The notes under the pieces are model-generated. The model had not been told where the DNA came from. It was given only the letters and a program-made list of their open reading frames with translations, and made no database searches. Below are positions 31,532 to 40,708 of a DNA stretch of 64,000 nucleotides, one piece after another; position 1 is the stretch's first letter, and each line of letters starts with the position of its first letter. The position numbers and the translations under genes were made by a program. The stretch is taken from NCBI RefSeq assembly GCF_003575975.1, contig NZ_QQXK01000016.1:1-64000 (forward strand), read 5' to 3'. The DNA comes from Galactobacter valiniphilus. GTDB taxonomy: Bacteria > Actinomycetota > Actinomycetes > Actinomycetales > Micrococcaceae.

Positions 31532-32188
31532 CTAACCGCCCGACTCCTGGATGGCGGCCTCGCTGGCCGGTTCCCAGTAGATCCTCGCGGGGGTCGGGAG
31601 GGCCTTGAGCACCTTCACGATCTTGCCGTCGAGCTCCTGGACGCGCGGTGACTGGGCGCTCGCCGGGCCGCCAATCACCGCCCACGCCGCCGCCGTCGAA
31701 TCGGGCCGCCCCGAGAGCGTGATGCCGTCGAAGTCGTCCCGCACGCAACCGAGCGAGGTGAGTTTGAAGCCCAGCTCGTGCAGGGCGAGTTCGTGCTGTG
31801 CGACCTGCTTGCAGCTCAGGTTTAGCTCCTCGGCCGAGAAGCGGCGTTCAACCACCTCAAGATCGATGCCCCTGCGCCGCGCCTCTGCGACGATCGGGAA
31901 GGTGTCCTCCAGCTTGTCGCGCTGCCAAAGGAGCAGCACCTCGGGGTACTCGGCCTCGTCGAACAAGGCCACGTCACCGCGCAGGGAGTCGGCCGGGAGG
32001 GCCTCAACCCAGGCGCGGAAGGCCGCGCGCGCTTCCCGACCGTTGTCCGGGGAGGGGGTGGTCGGCCCCGTGGATGAGGCGGCCGCCGTCGCCTGCCGGG
32101 CCGGCGCGCTCGACGCGCAACCACTCGCTGCCACGGCGAGCACCATCCCCAGGGCCGCGAAGGCCCTCGTCCGCGTGGCGATGCTCAT
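31532..32188 (-). CDS. Hypothetical lipoprotein
   Basis: A 218-residue exported protein of unknown family. The signal peptide has an Arg-rich start and the lipobox VAASGC (Cys24), followed by an Ala/Ser/Thr/Pro linker. The mature domain (about 50-218) is acidic and has two Cys (LSCKQ and LGCVRD) that could pair. A C-terminal VKVLKALPTPARIYWEPASEAAIQ may be helical. No partner or operon is evident; it runs convergent with the SDR gene. Confidence 0.65.
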   Translation of the reverse strand: MSIATRTRAFAALGMVLAVAASGCASSAPARQATAAASSTGPTTPSPDNGREARAAFRAWVEALPADSLRGDVALFDEAEYPEVLLLWQRDKLEDTFPIVAEARRRGIDLEVVERRFSAEELNLSCKQVAQHELALHELGFKLTSLGCVRDDFDGITLSGRPDSTAAAWAVIGGPASAQSPRVQELDGKIVKVLKALPTPARIYWEPASEAAIQESGG

Positions 32189-32298
32189 GTCTGTCCCCCG
32201 GCTCGAGATGCGCTGCCATCAGTGTCCGGGACGCATGGCGAGATGGGTAGGCCGGGCGCGGTCTCGATTCCGGCTGGGCGCTCGGTTTCCTGGACGCA

Positions 32299-32337
32299 GA
32301 ACGGTTTGCTCGCCGTTCTGGGTACAGCAAACCGTTC
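32299..32337. repeat. Inverted repeat GAACGGTTTGCT / AGCAAACCGTTC
   Basis: Perfect 12-base arms (32299-32310 with 32326-32337). The half-site GTACAGCAAACCG recurs at 40622-40675 in another intergenic hairpin, suggesting a dispersed palindromic repeat. It also lies just beyond the HAD gene's stop and could act as its terminator. Confidence 0.6.
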
Positions 32338-32388
32338 GTGGTGCCTCCTCGGATGCCCGACGTCGGGTGGCCCCCTTTCGGGGCGGGC

Positions 32389-33099
32389 TCAGCCGCGGGG
32401 GACGCGGCGCGCGGCGTCGTCGGCCACGATGCGGCCCAGTGCCGCGGCGTCCACGCCCTCGAGCGAGGTCAGCAGGTTGAGGTCGGCCAGGCGCGGCAGG
32501 CCCTGCATGAACGGCACGCCCACCGTCACGAGCCCGGCGGCGATGGCCGAGGCGGTGCCGGGGCGGGAGTCCTCGATCGCCACGGAGCGGGACGGATCCA
32601 GCTCGCCGTGCTTGGCACTCAAGAGCTCCAGGCCGCGAGCGTAGGGCTCCGGATCGGGCTTGCCGCGCGTGACGAGGTCGCCCGTGACCACGGCGTCGAA
32701 GGGGTTGAAGGGTAGGCCCTCGATCAGGGCCTCGGCGAGCGGCGTCTCGCTCATCGTGACGAGCGCCTGCGGGACGCCGGCGGCGTGCAGTTCCAGGAGC
32801 AGCTCGCGCGCGCCCGGGCGCCACTCGACGGCGGTGCGCAGCCCGGCCAGGACGTGGGCGATGAGCGTGTCGACGATCTCCCGGTTCTCCAGGGCGAGGC
32901 CGGCGCCCTGCAGCACCGCGGCGCCGTCGGGCAGGGCCATGCCCACCATCTGGAGGGCGTCCTCGTGCGTCCACTCGAGCCCGTGGCGGACCATGAGCTC
33001 GATCTCGCCGCCCATCCACAGCGGCTCCGAGTCGATGAGCGTGCCGTCCATGTCCCAGAGCACTGCCTGGGGAAGGGCGGTCGAACTCGGCTGCTGCAT
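32389..33099 (-). CDS. HAD-superfamily phosphatase (beta-phosphoglucomutase-like)
   Basis: A 236-residue haloacid-dehalogenase-like hydrolase, subfamily IA. Motif I is LWDMDGTLIDSEPLW (nucleophile and acid Asp pair), motif II Thr/Ser in VTMSETP, the Lys in TRGKPDPEPY and motif IV in SVAIEDSRPG. A helical cap (about 25-90) fits the PGM/phosphatase type. Such enzymes remove phosphate from small sugar phosphates; the exact substrate cannot be read. It is the first gene upstream of the umu operon, on the opposite strand, with a SOS box in the shared gap. Confidence 0.9.
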   Translation of the reverse strand: MQQPSSTALPQAVLWDMDGTLIDSEPLWMGGEIELMVRHGLEWTHEDALQMVGMALPDGAAVLQGAGLALENREIVDTLIAHVLAGLRTAVEWRPGARELLLELHAAGVPQALVTMSETPLAEALIEGLPFNPFDAVVTGDLVTRGKPDPEPYARGLELLSAKHGELDPSRSVAIEDSRPGTASAIAAGLVTVGVPFMQGLPRLADLNLLTSLEGVDAAALGRIVADDAARRVPRG

Positions 33100-33192
33100 G
33101 TCTGCCTCCGTGAAGGGACGGGAACGGGAACGGGTGCGAGGGCACCGCTTCCAGTCTAGTGAGGAGCCCGGGCGTGGCCAGCCCAGGCTAGA

Positions 33193-33216
33193 CTGATCGA
33201 AGGAATGTTCGATCAG
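33193..33216. promoter_or_regulatory. LexA (SOS) box upstream of umuDC
   Basis: CTGATCGAA-N6-TTCGATCAG is a perfect dyad with 9-base arms containing the actinobacterial/Gram-positive SOS core TCGAA-N6-TTCGA. It ends 17 bases before the GTG start of the UmuD-like gene, overlapping its promoter. Confidence 0.85.
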
Positions 33217-33233
33217 TGAAGAGGGGAGGCACT

Positions 33234-33695
33234 GTGGGCGAGACGTACGACAGCCGCGGCGGCCGCGCCCTGCCCGGCGCCGATCGCTTCGACGCCGCCT
33301 CCCGCGCGGGCGAGGGCGGCGCCGGCACCGGCACGCCCGAGCAAGCGCACGGCTTCCCCTCGCCGGCCCAGGACTACTTCCACGGCGGCCTGGACCTCAA
33401 CCGCCTCCTCGTGCGGGACCGCGCGAGCACCTTCCTCATGCGCGTCGAGGGCAACGGTATGGCCGCGGCCGGGATCAGTGCTGGCGACGAGATCCTCGTG
33501 GACCGCGCCCTGACCCCGCAGGACCGCAGTGTGGTCGTCGCGATCCTGGACGGCGAGCTCACGGTGCGCCGCTGGCACGTGCGCCCCGGCACGGTGGTCC
33601 TGGCCACGGACGACGGCGCCCACGTCACGCGCGTGGGCGAGGACACCGACCTCGTCCTGTGGGGCGTCGTGACGCGGAGCCTGCATCGTGTCTGA
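33234..33695 (+). CDS. UmuD-like S24 protein lacking the catalytic Ser-Lys pair
   Basis: A 153-residue homologue of UmuD, the accessory subunit of DNA polymerase V. The GTG at 33234 is chosen for the GGGGAGG just before it. The family start of the folded part, [11 protein letters not shown]...[10 protein letters not shown], is clear. In active UmuD/LexA proteins the nucleophile sits in GDSM and the general base in TVKK; here these read GNGM (Gly75) and TVRR (Arg112). The usual Cys/Ala-Gly cleavage pair is His-Gly. The protein should therefore be unable to cleave itself. It overlaps umuC by eight bases and is under a LexA box, so it is still expressed as part of the SOS response. Confidence 0.85.
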   Translation: MGETYDSRGGRALPGADRFDAASRAGEGGAGTGTPEQAHGFPSPAQDYFHGGLDLNRLLVRDRASTFLMRVEGNGMAAAGISAGDEILVDRALTPQDRSVVVAILDGELTVRRWHVRPGTVVLATDDGAHVTRVGEDTDLVLWGVVTRSLHRV

Positions 33696-35094
33696 ACTGC
33701 AGGGCCGCCGCGAGGACTGGGCGGTCGCCCACCTGGACGGTTCGCTCCTCGACCAGACCCAGCACGAGCGCCTGGCCCTCGTGGACGTCAACAACTTCTA
33801 CGTCTCGTGCGAGCGCGTCTTCGACCCCTCGCTGCGGGGCCGCCCCGTGGTGGTCCTCTCCAACAACGACGGCTGCGTCGTCTCGCGCTCCCAGGAGGCC
33901 AAGGACCTCGGCATCAAGACGGGCCAGCCCTGGTTCAAGCTCGAGCCCTTCGCGCCCCGCTGGGGCCTCGTGGCCCGCTCGAGCAACTACGAGCTCTACG
34001 GCGACCTCTCCTCCCGCGTCATGGAGGTCCTGGGCCGCCACGGCCTCTGGCAGGAGGTCTACTCGATCGACGAGTCCTTCGTGGGCGTCGCGGGCACCCC
34101 CGACGAGCTGCTGCAGCTCGCCCGGCGGATTAGACAGGACGTTTTGCGCTACGTCGGCGTGCCCGTGTGCGTGGGTGTGGCTCCCACCAAGACCCAGGCC
34201 AAGCTCGCCAACCACATCGCCAAGGCCCGCGCCGAGCTGGAGGGCGTGTGCTCCTTCGACTCGCTCGCCGAGGCCGACCTCTGGCGTCTGCAGGAACGCC
34301 TGCCCGTCACGGGGCTGTGGGGCGTGGGCCGCAAGAGCGGCGAAAAGCTCGTGGCGGAGGGGATCGAGACGATCGCCGATCTGCGCCGCGCCGACGCCGC
34401 CAAGGTCCGCAAGCGCCACTCCGTGGTCCTGGAACGCACCGTGCGCGAGCTGAACGGCGTCAACTGCCTCCCGCCCACCGCGGAGAAGGCCGACCGCGCG
34501 CAGGTCATGTACTCGCGCAGCTTCTCCTCGCCCGTCAGCACGCTCGCCGAGCTGGACGAGGTTATGAACCTCTACACCCAGCGCGCCGCGGCCCGCCTGA
34601 GCGCCCAGGGCATGCTCGCCAAGGTCCTCACGGTCTCGGCGGGAACCAGCCGTTTCTCGGGCGAGGCATCCTTCCCCTCGCGCTCCGTGGCGCTCCCGGA
34701 GCCCACGGCCGACCCCGTCCTGCTCACGCGCTACGCCGTCTCCGCCCTGCGCTCCGTGGTGGTGCCGGGCACGCCCTATGTGCGCGCCGGCGTCATGCTC
34801 TCCGGCTTGGGCCGGGACCTGGACCACGGCGGCCGCGAGCAGCTCGAGCTCTTCAGCCTGGACGGCGGGGAAGACGCGGTGCCCGACGGCGCGGGGCCGG
34901 GTTCCGGCGCGGCCCCCGCCCGCGCGGCGGACCTCTCGGGCCTCCTGGCCTCGGTTAAGGGGCGCTTCGGCCACGCCGCGATCGGCCTGGGACGCGGTGG
35001 TTTTGCCGAGGAGCCCGAGTGGAGCATGAAGCGAGAGTTCCGCTCGAAGCGCTTCACCACGGAATGGGACGAGCTGCCCATCGCCAAGGCCTGA
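33688..35094 (+). CDS. umuC: Error-prone Y-family DNA polymerase UmuC
   Basis: Translesion polymerase, 468 residues, the catalytic subunit of a PolV-like enzyme. Metal-binding carboxylates are intact: Asp33 in [16 protein letters not shown] and Asp128-Glu129 in YSIDESFVG. Following are the [11 protein letters not shown] and [19 protein letters not shown] palm/thumb motifs, the [13 protein letters not shown] helix-hairpin-helix and a little-finger domain ending in [22 protein letters not shown]-induced from the LexA box at 33193-33216. It is coupled to a UmuD-like partner that appears locked in the uncleaved form, so the activation of this polymerase may differ from E. coli. Confidence 0.95.
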   Translation: MSELQGRREDWAVAHLDGSLLDQTQHERLALVDVNNFYVSCERVFDPSLRGRPVVVLSNNDGCVVSRSQEAKDLGIKTGQPWFKLEPFAPRWGLVARSSNYELYGDLSSRVMEVLGRHGLWQEVYSIDESFVGVAGTPDELLQLARRIRQDVLRYVGVPVCVGVAPTKTQAKLANHIAKARAELEGVCSFDSLAEADLWRLQERLPVTGLWGVGRKSGEKLVAEGIETIADLRRADAAKVRKRHSVVLERTVRELNGVNCLPPTAEKADRAQVMYSRSFSSPVSTLAELDEVMNLYTQRAAARLSAQGMLAKVLTVSAGTSRFSGEASFPSRSVALPEPTADPVLLTRYAVSALRSVVVPGTPYVRAGVMLSGLGRDLDHGGREQLELFSLDGGEDAVPDGAGPGSGAAPARAADLSGLLASVKGRFGHAAIGLGRGGFAEEPEWSMKREFRSKRFTTEWDELPIAKA

Positions 35095-35222
35095 GGGCCG
35101 CCCCCGCCGTGCGCCCCCCGCCGTGCGCCGCCCGCCGTGCACCGCCCGCCGCCCGGCGGCGCCGAACGGGACAGCCCAGCGAGAGCCGGCCACGCGCCGT
35201 CGTACAGTGCCTCGAACACGCC

Positions 35223-35260
35223 GCGGGCCCCGGCGGATCCGAAGATCCGCCGGGGCCCGC
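35223..35260. terminator. Perfect 17-bp hairpin terminator
   Basis: Arms 35223-35239 and 35244-35260, 4-base loop, between convergent umuC and the subtilase gene; likely works for both. Confidence 0.8.
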
Positions 35261-35279
35261 AACGCCGACCAGGGGGAGG

Positions 35280-38200
35280 TCAGCGGAAGGAGACCACCTC
35301 CGCCTTGCCGCCGTCCTCGGACTTCTTCTTGCCCGAGAGGTCGCCGGCGGCGTTGTGGTGGTGCAGCAGCAACAGCTTCTGCTTGCTGTCGGTGAGCTTG
35401 ACCGAGAGCGTCTGGCCCGGCAGGTCGGCGAGCGTGGTGGCTGGGGAGGCCACCTTGGCACCCGGCGCAAACGGGTTGAAGCCGATCCAGCCGGTCTCGT
35501 CCACGGCCACGTTCTCGCCGTCCACGTTGTTGTAGCTGCTCCAGGTGGAGACCTGGTAGCGCAGCTTGGACGCGTTCGACTGGGAGACGCCGATGGAGGA
35601 GAGCAGCACGGGCAGCACCGCCACGTTGGTGTCGAAGGCGTTCGAGTCCACATCGCCGAACAGACCGTTGAGCGGCTGCTGGTCAACGCGCTTGCCGGTC
35701 TTGAGATCGACCGTGTTGACGAGCGTCAGGTCGAGGTCGTCGGAGCCCGTGGTGTACGAGGCGAAGTCGGCCTTGCCATCACCGTCGGTGTCGAAGAGGA
35801 CATCGATCTCCAGCGGGCCGCCGCTTGAGGTCTTCGTCAGCGTGGTCCAGTTGCCCCACGTGCTGATGCCGATGTCGAGGCGGCCGTTGGCAGCCCCCAC
35901 GGACGGGGCCGTGGAGTTCGCGCCGACGTACTGCAGGTCCATGGCGCGGGCGCCCGGAACCTTGTCGAGCGCGGCCGGCTGGCGCGTGCTCGTGGTGCCC
36001 AAGGTCAGCGTGGAGACGAGGCCCTGGTACGTCTCGGACCCGCTGCCCTGGTCAAGGCCGCGCCCGCCCAGCTTGACGGTGCCGGAGAGCTTCTTCACGT
36101 CGAGCCTGACGCTCTTGGCCTCGATCTTGCTGACGGGCTTGGGCGCCGCGGTGACGGGCAGGCGCAGCGTGGGCTCCGTGGAGGAGGTGAACTGCAGTCG
36201 GCCCGTGACGTCGGCGAGGTAGCTACGCGCCACGCCCAGCTGCTCTGCGTCCGAGGTGGGATCCAGCGTCTTGGAGAGCTGGGAACCCTTAAGGGTCAGC
36301 GTGACCTTGACGCGGGCGATGCCCTTGGACGGAACGGTGACGCTCTTCTTGTCCAGGGAGATCGTGGCGCCCGGCATGGCCGTGGCGGCCAGGTAGGACA
36401 CATTGTACGTGACCGGCGTGGTGCCGAGGTTCTTCAGCTCCACCGTGCGGGTGAACCGCGAGGTACCCGGCTTGGCCTCGATCACGCCGAACACCACGGA
36501 GGTGACGTCCGCCGCGTCCTTGTCGTACGCGATGACGTGGTTCTCCAGGGCCTTGCGGGCCTCCACACGGCCGGAACCGACGCGGTGCGGGCCGTAGGCC
36601 ACGCCATCCTTGAGCACGTCCGTGGTGGCCGTGTTCATGACGAGCGCCTTGATCTGCTGCGGCGTGTAGTTGCCAGAGGCGGCGACCAGGGCGGCGATGC
36701 CAGCGGTGTGCGGGGTGGCCATGGACGTGCCGGACATGACTGCCGCGCCGTTGCCCGAGCCAACGCCCACCGAGCCGATCGACGTGCCGGGGGCGGCGAC
36801 GTCGGGCTTGGAGACACCGTTGGTGCCGTGCACGCCGCGCGAGGAGGACGCGTTGAGCGAGTCCTTGACCCCGGTCGGCGAGGTGACCGTGCCGCGCTTG
36901 CTCGGGTCAACCGTGACCTTGAGCGTGCCGGCCTCGGCCGCCGCGTGGAGCTTGTCGGCGGAGGACTTGGTCAGCTGCACGCCCGGGATGGTGGTGTTGC
37001 CGGCGATGCCCGCGGTGAAGTAGTCGCTCGGGGCGTCGAGGACGACGCCTGTGGCGCCGGCCTTCTCAGCGTTGTCGAAGCGAGCCTTGGAACCGCAGGG
37101 AAGGGCCTGACCGGTCGGGTCATCGGTCCAGTGCAGGAAGACCCACTTGCCCTTCACGTTGCCGGTGATGGGCTGGCAGCCGGTCGTGGCCGAGCCGCCG
37201 TCGGCGACCACCACATCACCCGAGACAGCGCCGGCCCACGGGAAGTTAGCCGAGAGCTGGCTGGCGTAGGCGCCGGCGAGCTCGGAGGGGGCCGTGACGT
37301 CGGTCGGATCCGCGGCGGCGAGCGAACCCACCGAGTTGGCGACCGTCAGCGAGGAACGGGAGTTGCCGGGCGAGCCGCCCACGTCGGTAACGTCGGAGGA
37401 GTTGCCGGAGGCGACCACGGAGAGGATGCCCTGGGCGCTCAACGCGTCGACGATGTCGTTCTCGGGATCGTCGGTGGGGGAGAAGTCGGAGCCGAGCGAC
37501 ATGTTCACGATCTGCGCGCGGTCGGAGAAATCGCCGTCGCGGTTGGGGTCGAGCACGTAGTCGAGCGCCTGGCCCACCACGTCGGAGGAACCCTCGCAAC
37601 CGAAGACGCGGATGCCAACGAGCGAGGCCTCCGGCGCGGAGCCGGGGCCGATGCGCATGGCCTTGACCTGCTTCTCGGTGAGCGTGGAGTAGTCGCCCTT
37701 GAAGGTCTTGCCGTCCGCCGTGGTGCCGTAGCCCGCGGCCGTGCCGGCGACGTGGGAGCCGTGGCCGGCCGTGGAGCAGTCGAGCGGGTTGGGGTCCGGA
37801 TGCGGCACCGGCTGGTACGTGGGGTTGTTCGGGTTGGCGTCGTAGTCGTCGCCCACGAGGTCCCAACCGCCGATGAACTTCTTGGGGTCGAGCAGCCCGG
37901 ACGCGGCGGTCGGCAGCGTCGCGGAGGCCTGGGCCGTCTTGTAGGCCTCGAGTGTGCCGGGGCCGCCGAAGCCGGCGTGGGTGTAGTCGATGCCGGTGTC
38001 CAGGACGGCGATGGTGATGCCCTCGCCCGTCTGATTCAGCTTCTGCCACGAGGCCAGGGCGCCGGTGTCGATGTCCGTGCCGGAATTGTCAGGGTGCTTG
38101 GGGACGATCGCGGTGATCTTGGCGACGTCGGGGCGCGCCGCCAGGTCGGTGATGGCCTGGGCGTCGCCGCGCAGGGCCACTCCGGGGAGCGCGTTGGAGG

Positions 38201-38573
38201 TCTTGTAGAGCACCTTCGCGTCCGCCTGGGCGGCGGCGGAGGAGCCCTTGGTCTCGATGCCCTGGCGCAGAGACTTGACCTTGGCGACGTTCTTGCTGGG
38301 GCGCTGCTTGCCCTGCTTGACGGCGTCGGACTGGGTGGCGGCAAACGTGCCCTCGCCCGTGAACTGAACGTAGACGCTGACCTCGCCCGTGGCCCCGCGC
38401 AGGGAGCCGGCGACCTTGAGGTCCTTCAGTCGCTCCAGCATCTGCTGGGAACTGCTCGGGGCGTCTGGGGTGTCCGGCGCGGCCACGCTGGGGGTGACAA
38501 ACGACAGAGTGAGCGCTCCGGCTCCGAGCGCGGCGGCCGCCGCGCGGGAGAGGAAGCGCAGTCGAGGATGACT
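35280..38573 (-). CDS. Large secreted subtilisin-like serine protease (S8)
   Basis: A 1097-residue exported protease. ATG at 38573 follows AAGGAG and opens a signal peptide (MSHPRLRFLSRAAAAALGAG...AAP). An I9-like propeptide (about 45-160) precedes the S8 domain: Asp about 192 in AVLDTGIDYTH, His about 270 in GHGSHVAGT, Ser about 613 in SGTSMATPHTAG. A PA (protease-associated) domain is inserted between His and Ser (about 420-550). After the protease come Fn3/beta-sandwich-like repeats and a C-terminal region rich in TLGTTSTRQPA-like segments. No LPXTG or membrane anchor is seen, so it is released. A perfect operator-like palindrome lies 100 bases upstream. Confidence 0.95.
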   Translation of the reverse strand, partial: SHPRLRFLSRAAAAALGAGALTLSFVTPSVAAPDTPDAPSSSQQMLERLKDLKVAGSLRGATGEVSVYVQFTGEGTFAATQSDAVKQGKQRPSKNVAKVKSLRQGIETKGSSAAAQADAKVLYKTSNALPGVALRGDAQAITDLAARPDVAKITAIVPKHPDNSGTDIDTGALASWQKLNQTGEGITIAVLDTGIDYTHAGFGGPGTLEAYKTAQASATLPTAASGLLDPKKFIGGWDLVGDDYDANPNNPTYQPVPHPDPNPLDCSTAGHGSHVAGTAAGYGTTADGKTFKGDYSTLTEKQVKAMRIGPGSAPEASLVGIRVFGCEGSSDVVGQALDYVLDPNRDGDFSDRAQIVNMSLGSDFSPTDDPENDIVDALSAQGILSVVASGNSSDVTDVGGSPGNSRSSLTVANSVGSLAAADPTDVTAPSELAGAYASQLSANFPWAGAVSGDVVVADGGSATTGCQPITGNVKGKWVFLHWTDDPTGQALPCGSKARFDNAEKAGATGVVLDAPSDYFTAGIAGNTTIPGVQLTKSSADKLHAAAEAGTLKVTVDPSKRGTVTSPTGVKDSLNASSSRGVHGTNGVSKPDVAAPGTSIGSVGVGSGNGAAVMSGTSMATPHTAGIAALVAASGNYTPQQIKALVMNTATTDVLKDGVAYGPHRVGSGRVEARKALENHVIAYDKDAADVTSVVFGVIEAKPGTSRFTRTVELKNLGTTPVTYNVSYLAATAMPGATISLDKKSVTVPSKGIARVKVTLTLKGSQLSKTLDPTSDAEQLGVARSYLADVTGRLQFTSSTEPTLRLPVTAAPKPVSKIEAKSVRLDVKKLSGTVKLGGRGLDQGSGSETYQGLVSTLTLGTTSTRQPAALDKVPGARAMDLQYVGANSTAPSVGAANGRLDIGISTWGNWTTLTKTSSGGPLEIDVLFDTDGDGKADFASYTTGSDDLDLTLVNTVDLKTGKRVDQQPLNGLFGDVDSNAFDTNVAVLPVLLSSIGVSQSNASKLRYQVSTWSSYNNVDGENVAVDETGWIGFNPFAPGAKVASPATTLADLPGQTLSVKLTDSKQKLLLLHHHNAAGDLSGKKKSEDGGKAEVVSFR

Positions 38574-38668
38574 CATGATGCTCCTTGGGGTGAAAGGGCC
38601 GAGCATCGCGCACGTGAGGTGGCTCACGGAGTGCGACGAGTCTTCACTCTCTGACGCTGTTAGACGAT

Positions 38669-38688
38669 TGTCAAGGCATTCCTTGACA
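38669..38688. promoter_or_regulatory. Palindrome TGTCAAGG-N4-CCTTGACA upstream of the subtilase gene
   Basis: Perfect 8-base arms. On the minus strand its right-hand half contains TTGACA, a consensus -35 box, so a bound protein would block or shape the subtilase promoter. It is AT-richer than the surroundings. Confidence 0.6.
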
Positions 38689-38752
38689 TCTCTTGTCATG
38701 TTTTTCTGGACGGCAAGAATCTCTCCCGGGGGAGAGAAAACGGGAACACAAA

Positions 38753-38790
38753 ACGTCGGGCCCCTCCTCGTGTGAGGAAGGGCCCGACGT
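38753..38790 (-). terminator. Terminator of the pyridoxal kinase/ThiD-like gene
   Basis: Arms 38753-38769 and 38774-38790 pair over 17 bases with one mismatch. On the minus strand the stem is followed by a TTTTGTGTT run. Confidence 0.75.
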
Positions 38791-38811
38791 CGGGTGCGAG
38801 GGCTGGGTGCC

Positions 38812-39627
38812 TCAGGCGCGGGCGCCGCCCTGGTACACGGCGTCGAACGGCGCGGCGGAACCCACGCGGTGCTTGATCGCCTCGGTCACGAAGGCCTTGG
38901 CGTTGCGCGCGGCCTCGAGCGGTGCGACGCCCTTGGCCAGCTCGGCCGTGACGGCCGCGGCCAGCGAGCAACCGGCGCCGGAGACGGCGACCTCGCCCAC
39001 CTTGGGGGTGGCGAGGACCTCGAGGGTCTCGCCGTCGAAGAACACGTCCACCGCGTCGGGGCCCTCGAGGCGGACGCCGCCCTTGGCCAGCACAGCGGCG
39101 CCGGACTTCTCGTGGATGATGCGGGCGGCCTCCTTGAGGTCCTCCACGGTCTTGATCTCGATGCCGGAGAGCACCTCGGCCTCGAAGTGGTTCGGGGTCA
39201 CGAAGGTGGCCTTGGGAAGCAGCTGCGCCTGCAGGGCCTGATCCGTGTCAAGCGCCGCGCCGGGCTCCTGGCCCTTGCAGATCAGCACCGGGTCCAGGAC
39301 CACGTTCTTCCACTCCTGGTTGGAGAGGGCGGCCGCGACCGTCGCGATGGTGTCCGGGGTGCCCATCATGCCGAGCTTCACGGTGTCCAGCGAGCCGGCG
39401 TAGGCGGTCTGCGTGGCCTCGAGCTGATCGGCGATGACCTGCGGCGCGACCGGCACAAAGCGGTGGCCCCAGTTGTTCTTGGGGTCGAAGGACACGATGC
39501 ACGTGAGGGCGATGATGCCGAAGGTGCCGAGCTCCTCGAAGGTCTTCAGGTCCGCCTGGGCACCGGCGCCGCCGGTGGCCTCGGACCCGGCGATCGACAG
39601 GGCGATGGCGGGAGTGGAAGAAGTCAT
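38812..39627 (-). CDS. ThiD/PdxK-like kinase (pyridoxine/HMP kinase)
   Basis: A 271-residue ribokinase-fold kinase of the ThiD/PdxK family that phosphorylates vitamin B6 or hydroxymethylpyrimidine in the cytosol. Motifs: IAGSEATGGAGAQADLKTFEELGTFG, VKLGMMGTPDTI, VVLDPVLICKGQE, LLPKATFVTPNHFEAEVLSG and the catalytic GAGCSLAAAV. The strong likeness to the staphylococcal ThiD-like pyridoxal kinase (KGQE after DPV, FEELGT, LLPKAT) favours pyridoxal kinase over true ThiD. ATG at 39627 is used; the longer upstream frame is non-coding-like. No thi genes adjoin it, again favouring PdxK. Confidence 0.88.
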   Translation of the reverse strand: MTSSTPAIALSIAGSEATGGAGAQADLKTFEELGTFGIIALTCIVSFDPKNNWGHRFVPVAPQVIADQLEATQTAYAGSLDTVKLGMMGTPDTIATVAAALSNQEWKNVVLDPVLICKGQEPGAALDTDQALQAQLLPKATFVTPNHFEAEVLSGIEIKTVEDLKEAARIIHEKSGAAVLAKGGVRLEGPDAVDVFFDGETLEVLATPKVGEVAVSGAGCSLAAAVTAELAKGVAPLEAARNAKAFVTEAIKHRVGSAAPFDAVYQGGARA

Positions 39628-39854
39628 GCCTCCATCGTAGGACCGCCCCCACGGGGAACCGGGGGGAGTGTGAAGGGCCACCTTGGCTACGTGACGCGCG
39701 GGCCCTTGCGGATCCGCGTTGGCTGTGCTGGCGGGCGTCACGAATCGTGAAAGAATGGCCCCTAGTCCTTCGGCTTGTGGCCGTTGACGAGTGGTGGCAG
39801 CGCTCGAGACGCGCCTTGCCGACCCCTCGTTTCCTTGAAGGAGCTGCACCGATC

Positions 39855-40592
39855 GTGAGCGATCAGCACCCCACCCCCACCCCTGCCGCCACCGAGTCGG
39901 CCCGCCCGGCCCCCGCCTTCGCGCCCGTGGGAAGCCGCTTCTACGCGGTCATTGTCTCCGTCATGGCCGTGGTGGTGGTGCTCTCCAACATCGGCGCCTC
40001 CAAGGGTGTTGAACTCGGCCCGCTCGTCACCGACGGCGGCTTCTTCCTCTTCCCGCTCGCCTACATCCTGGGCGACGTGGTCTCGGAGGTGTACGGCTGG
40101 AAGGCCTCCCGCCGCGCGGTGCTCGCGACCTTTGCCATGGCGGCGTTCGCGGCGCTGAGTTTCTGGATCATGATCGTGCTGCCGCCCGCGGGCTTCTACG
40201 ACGGCCAGGCGGCGCTCGAGCGCACGCTCGGCCCCGTGTGGCTCGTGGTCGTGGCCTCGCTCGCCGGCTTCCTCGTGGGGCAGCTCTCCAACGCCCTGGT
40301 GATGGTGACGCTCAAGCGCCGCCACGGCGAGAGCAAGCTGATCGCGCGCCTGCTCGGCTCCACGGGCGTGGGCGAGTTCCTCGACACCCTCATCTTCTGC
40401 TCCATCGCCGCCAGCGTCATCGGCATCGATTCCTGGGGCGCCTTCTGGAACTACGTGGTGGTCGGCTTCGTCTTCAAGACCGCCGTGGAGGTCATCCTCT
40501 CGCCCGTCACGGCGCTCGTGATCGGCTGGGTCAAGCGCCGCGAGCCCGGCTACGTCCGCGCCGTCGCGGCAGCCAAGGCCCGGCGCGCCTGA
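39855..40592 (+). CDS. Queuosine precursor transporter (QPTR/YhhQ family)
   Basis: A 245-residue membrane protein with about six segments, of the family that imports queuosine precursors (preQ0, preQ1 or queuine). Typical signature: VVVVLSNIGASKGVELG, FFLFPLAYILGDVVSEVYGWKASRRAV, and GEFLDTLIFCSIAASVIG. A GTG start at 39855 with AAGGAG about 12 bases upstream; the N-terminal 25 residues are Pro/Ala-rich and vary in the family. It is convergent with tgt, which uses the imported base, so this is a salvage locus without de novo queuosine genes in view. No preQ1 riboswitch was recognised upstream. Confidence 0.88.
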   Translation: MSDQHPTPTPAATESARPAPAFAPVGSRFYAVIVSVMAVVVVLSNIGASKGVELGPLVTDGGFFLFPLAYILGDVVSEVYGWKASRRAVLATFAMAAFAALSFWIMIVLPPAGFYDGQAALERTLGPVWLVVVASLAGFLVGQLSNALVMVTLKRRHGESKLIARLLGSTGVGEFLDTLIFCSIAASVIGIDSWGAFWNYVVVGFVFKTAVEVILSPVTALVIGWVKRREPGYVRAVAAAKARRA

Positions 40593-40616
40593 GCCGGCCA
40601 CCCGCCGTCGGGCACC

Positions 40617-40679
40617 AAAAGGCGGTTTGCTGTACCGCGAGCGGTCTGCAAACCGTTGCGCGTACAGCAAACCGCTTTT
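40617..40679. repeat. Long inverted repeat between the transporter and tgt genes
   Basis: AAAA-x-GCGGTTTGCTGTAC (40617-40635) pairs with GTACAGCAAACCGC-TTTT (40662-40679), enclosing a second GCGGTCTGCAAACCG. It probably terminates both convergent genes. The GTACAGCAAACCG motif is shared with the repeat at 32299-32337. Confidence 0.75.
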
Positions 40680-40708
40680 CGCGTGGGGGGAGGGGTGGAG
40701 CCGAGGCC

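Noticed and set aside
39628-39854. preQ1 riboswitch upstream of the queuosine importer
   Set aside because: No match to the conserved preQ1-I or preQ1-II aptamer patterns was seen.
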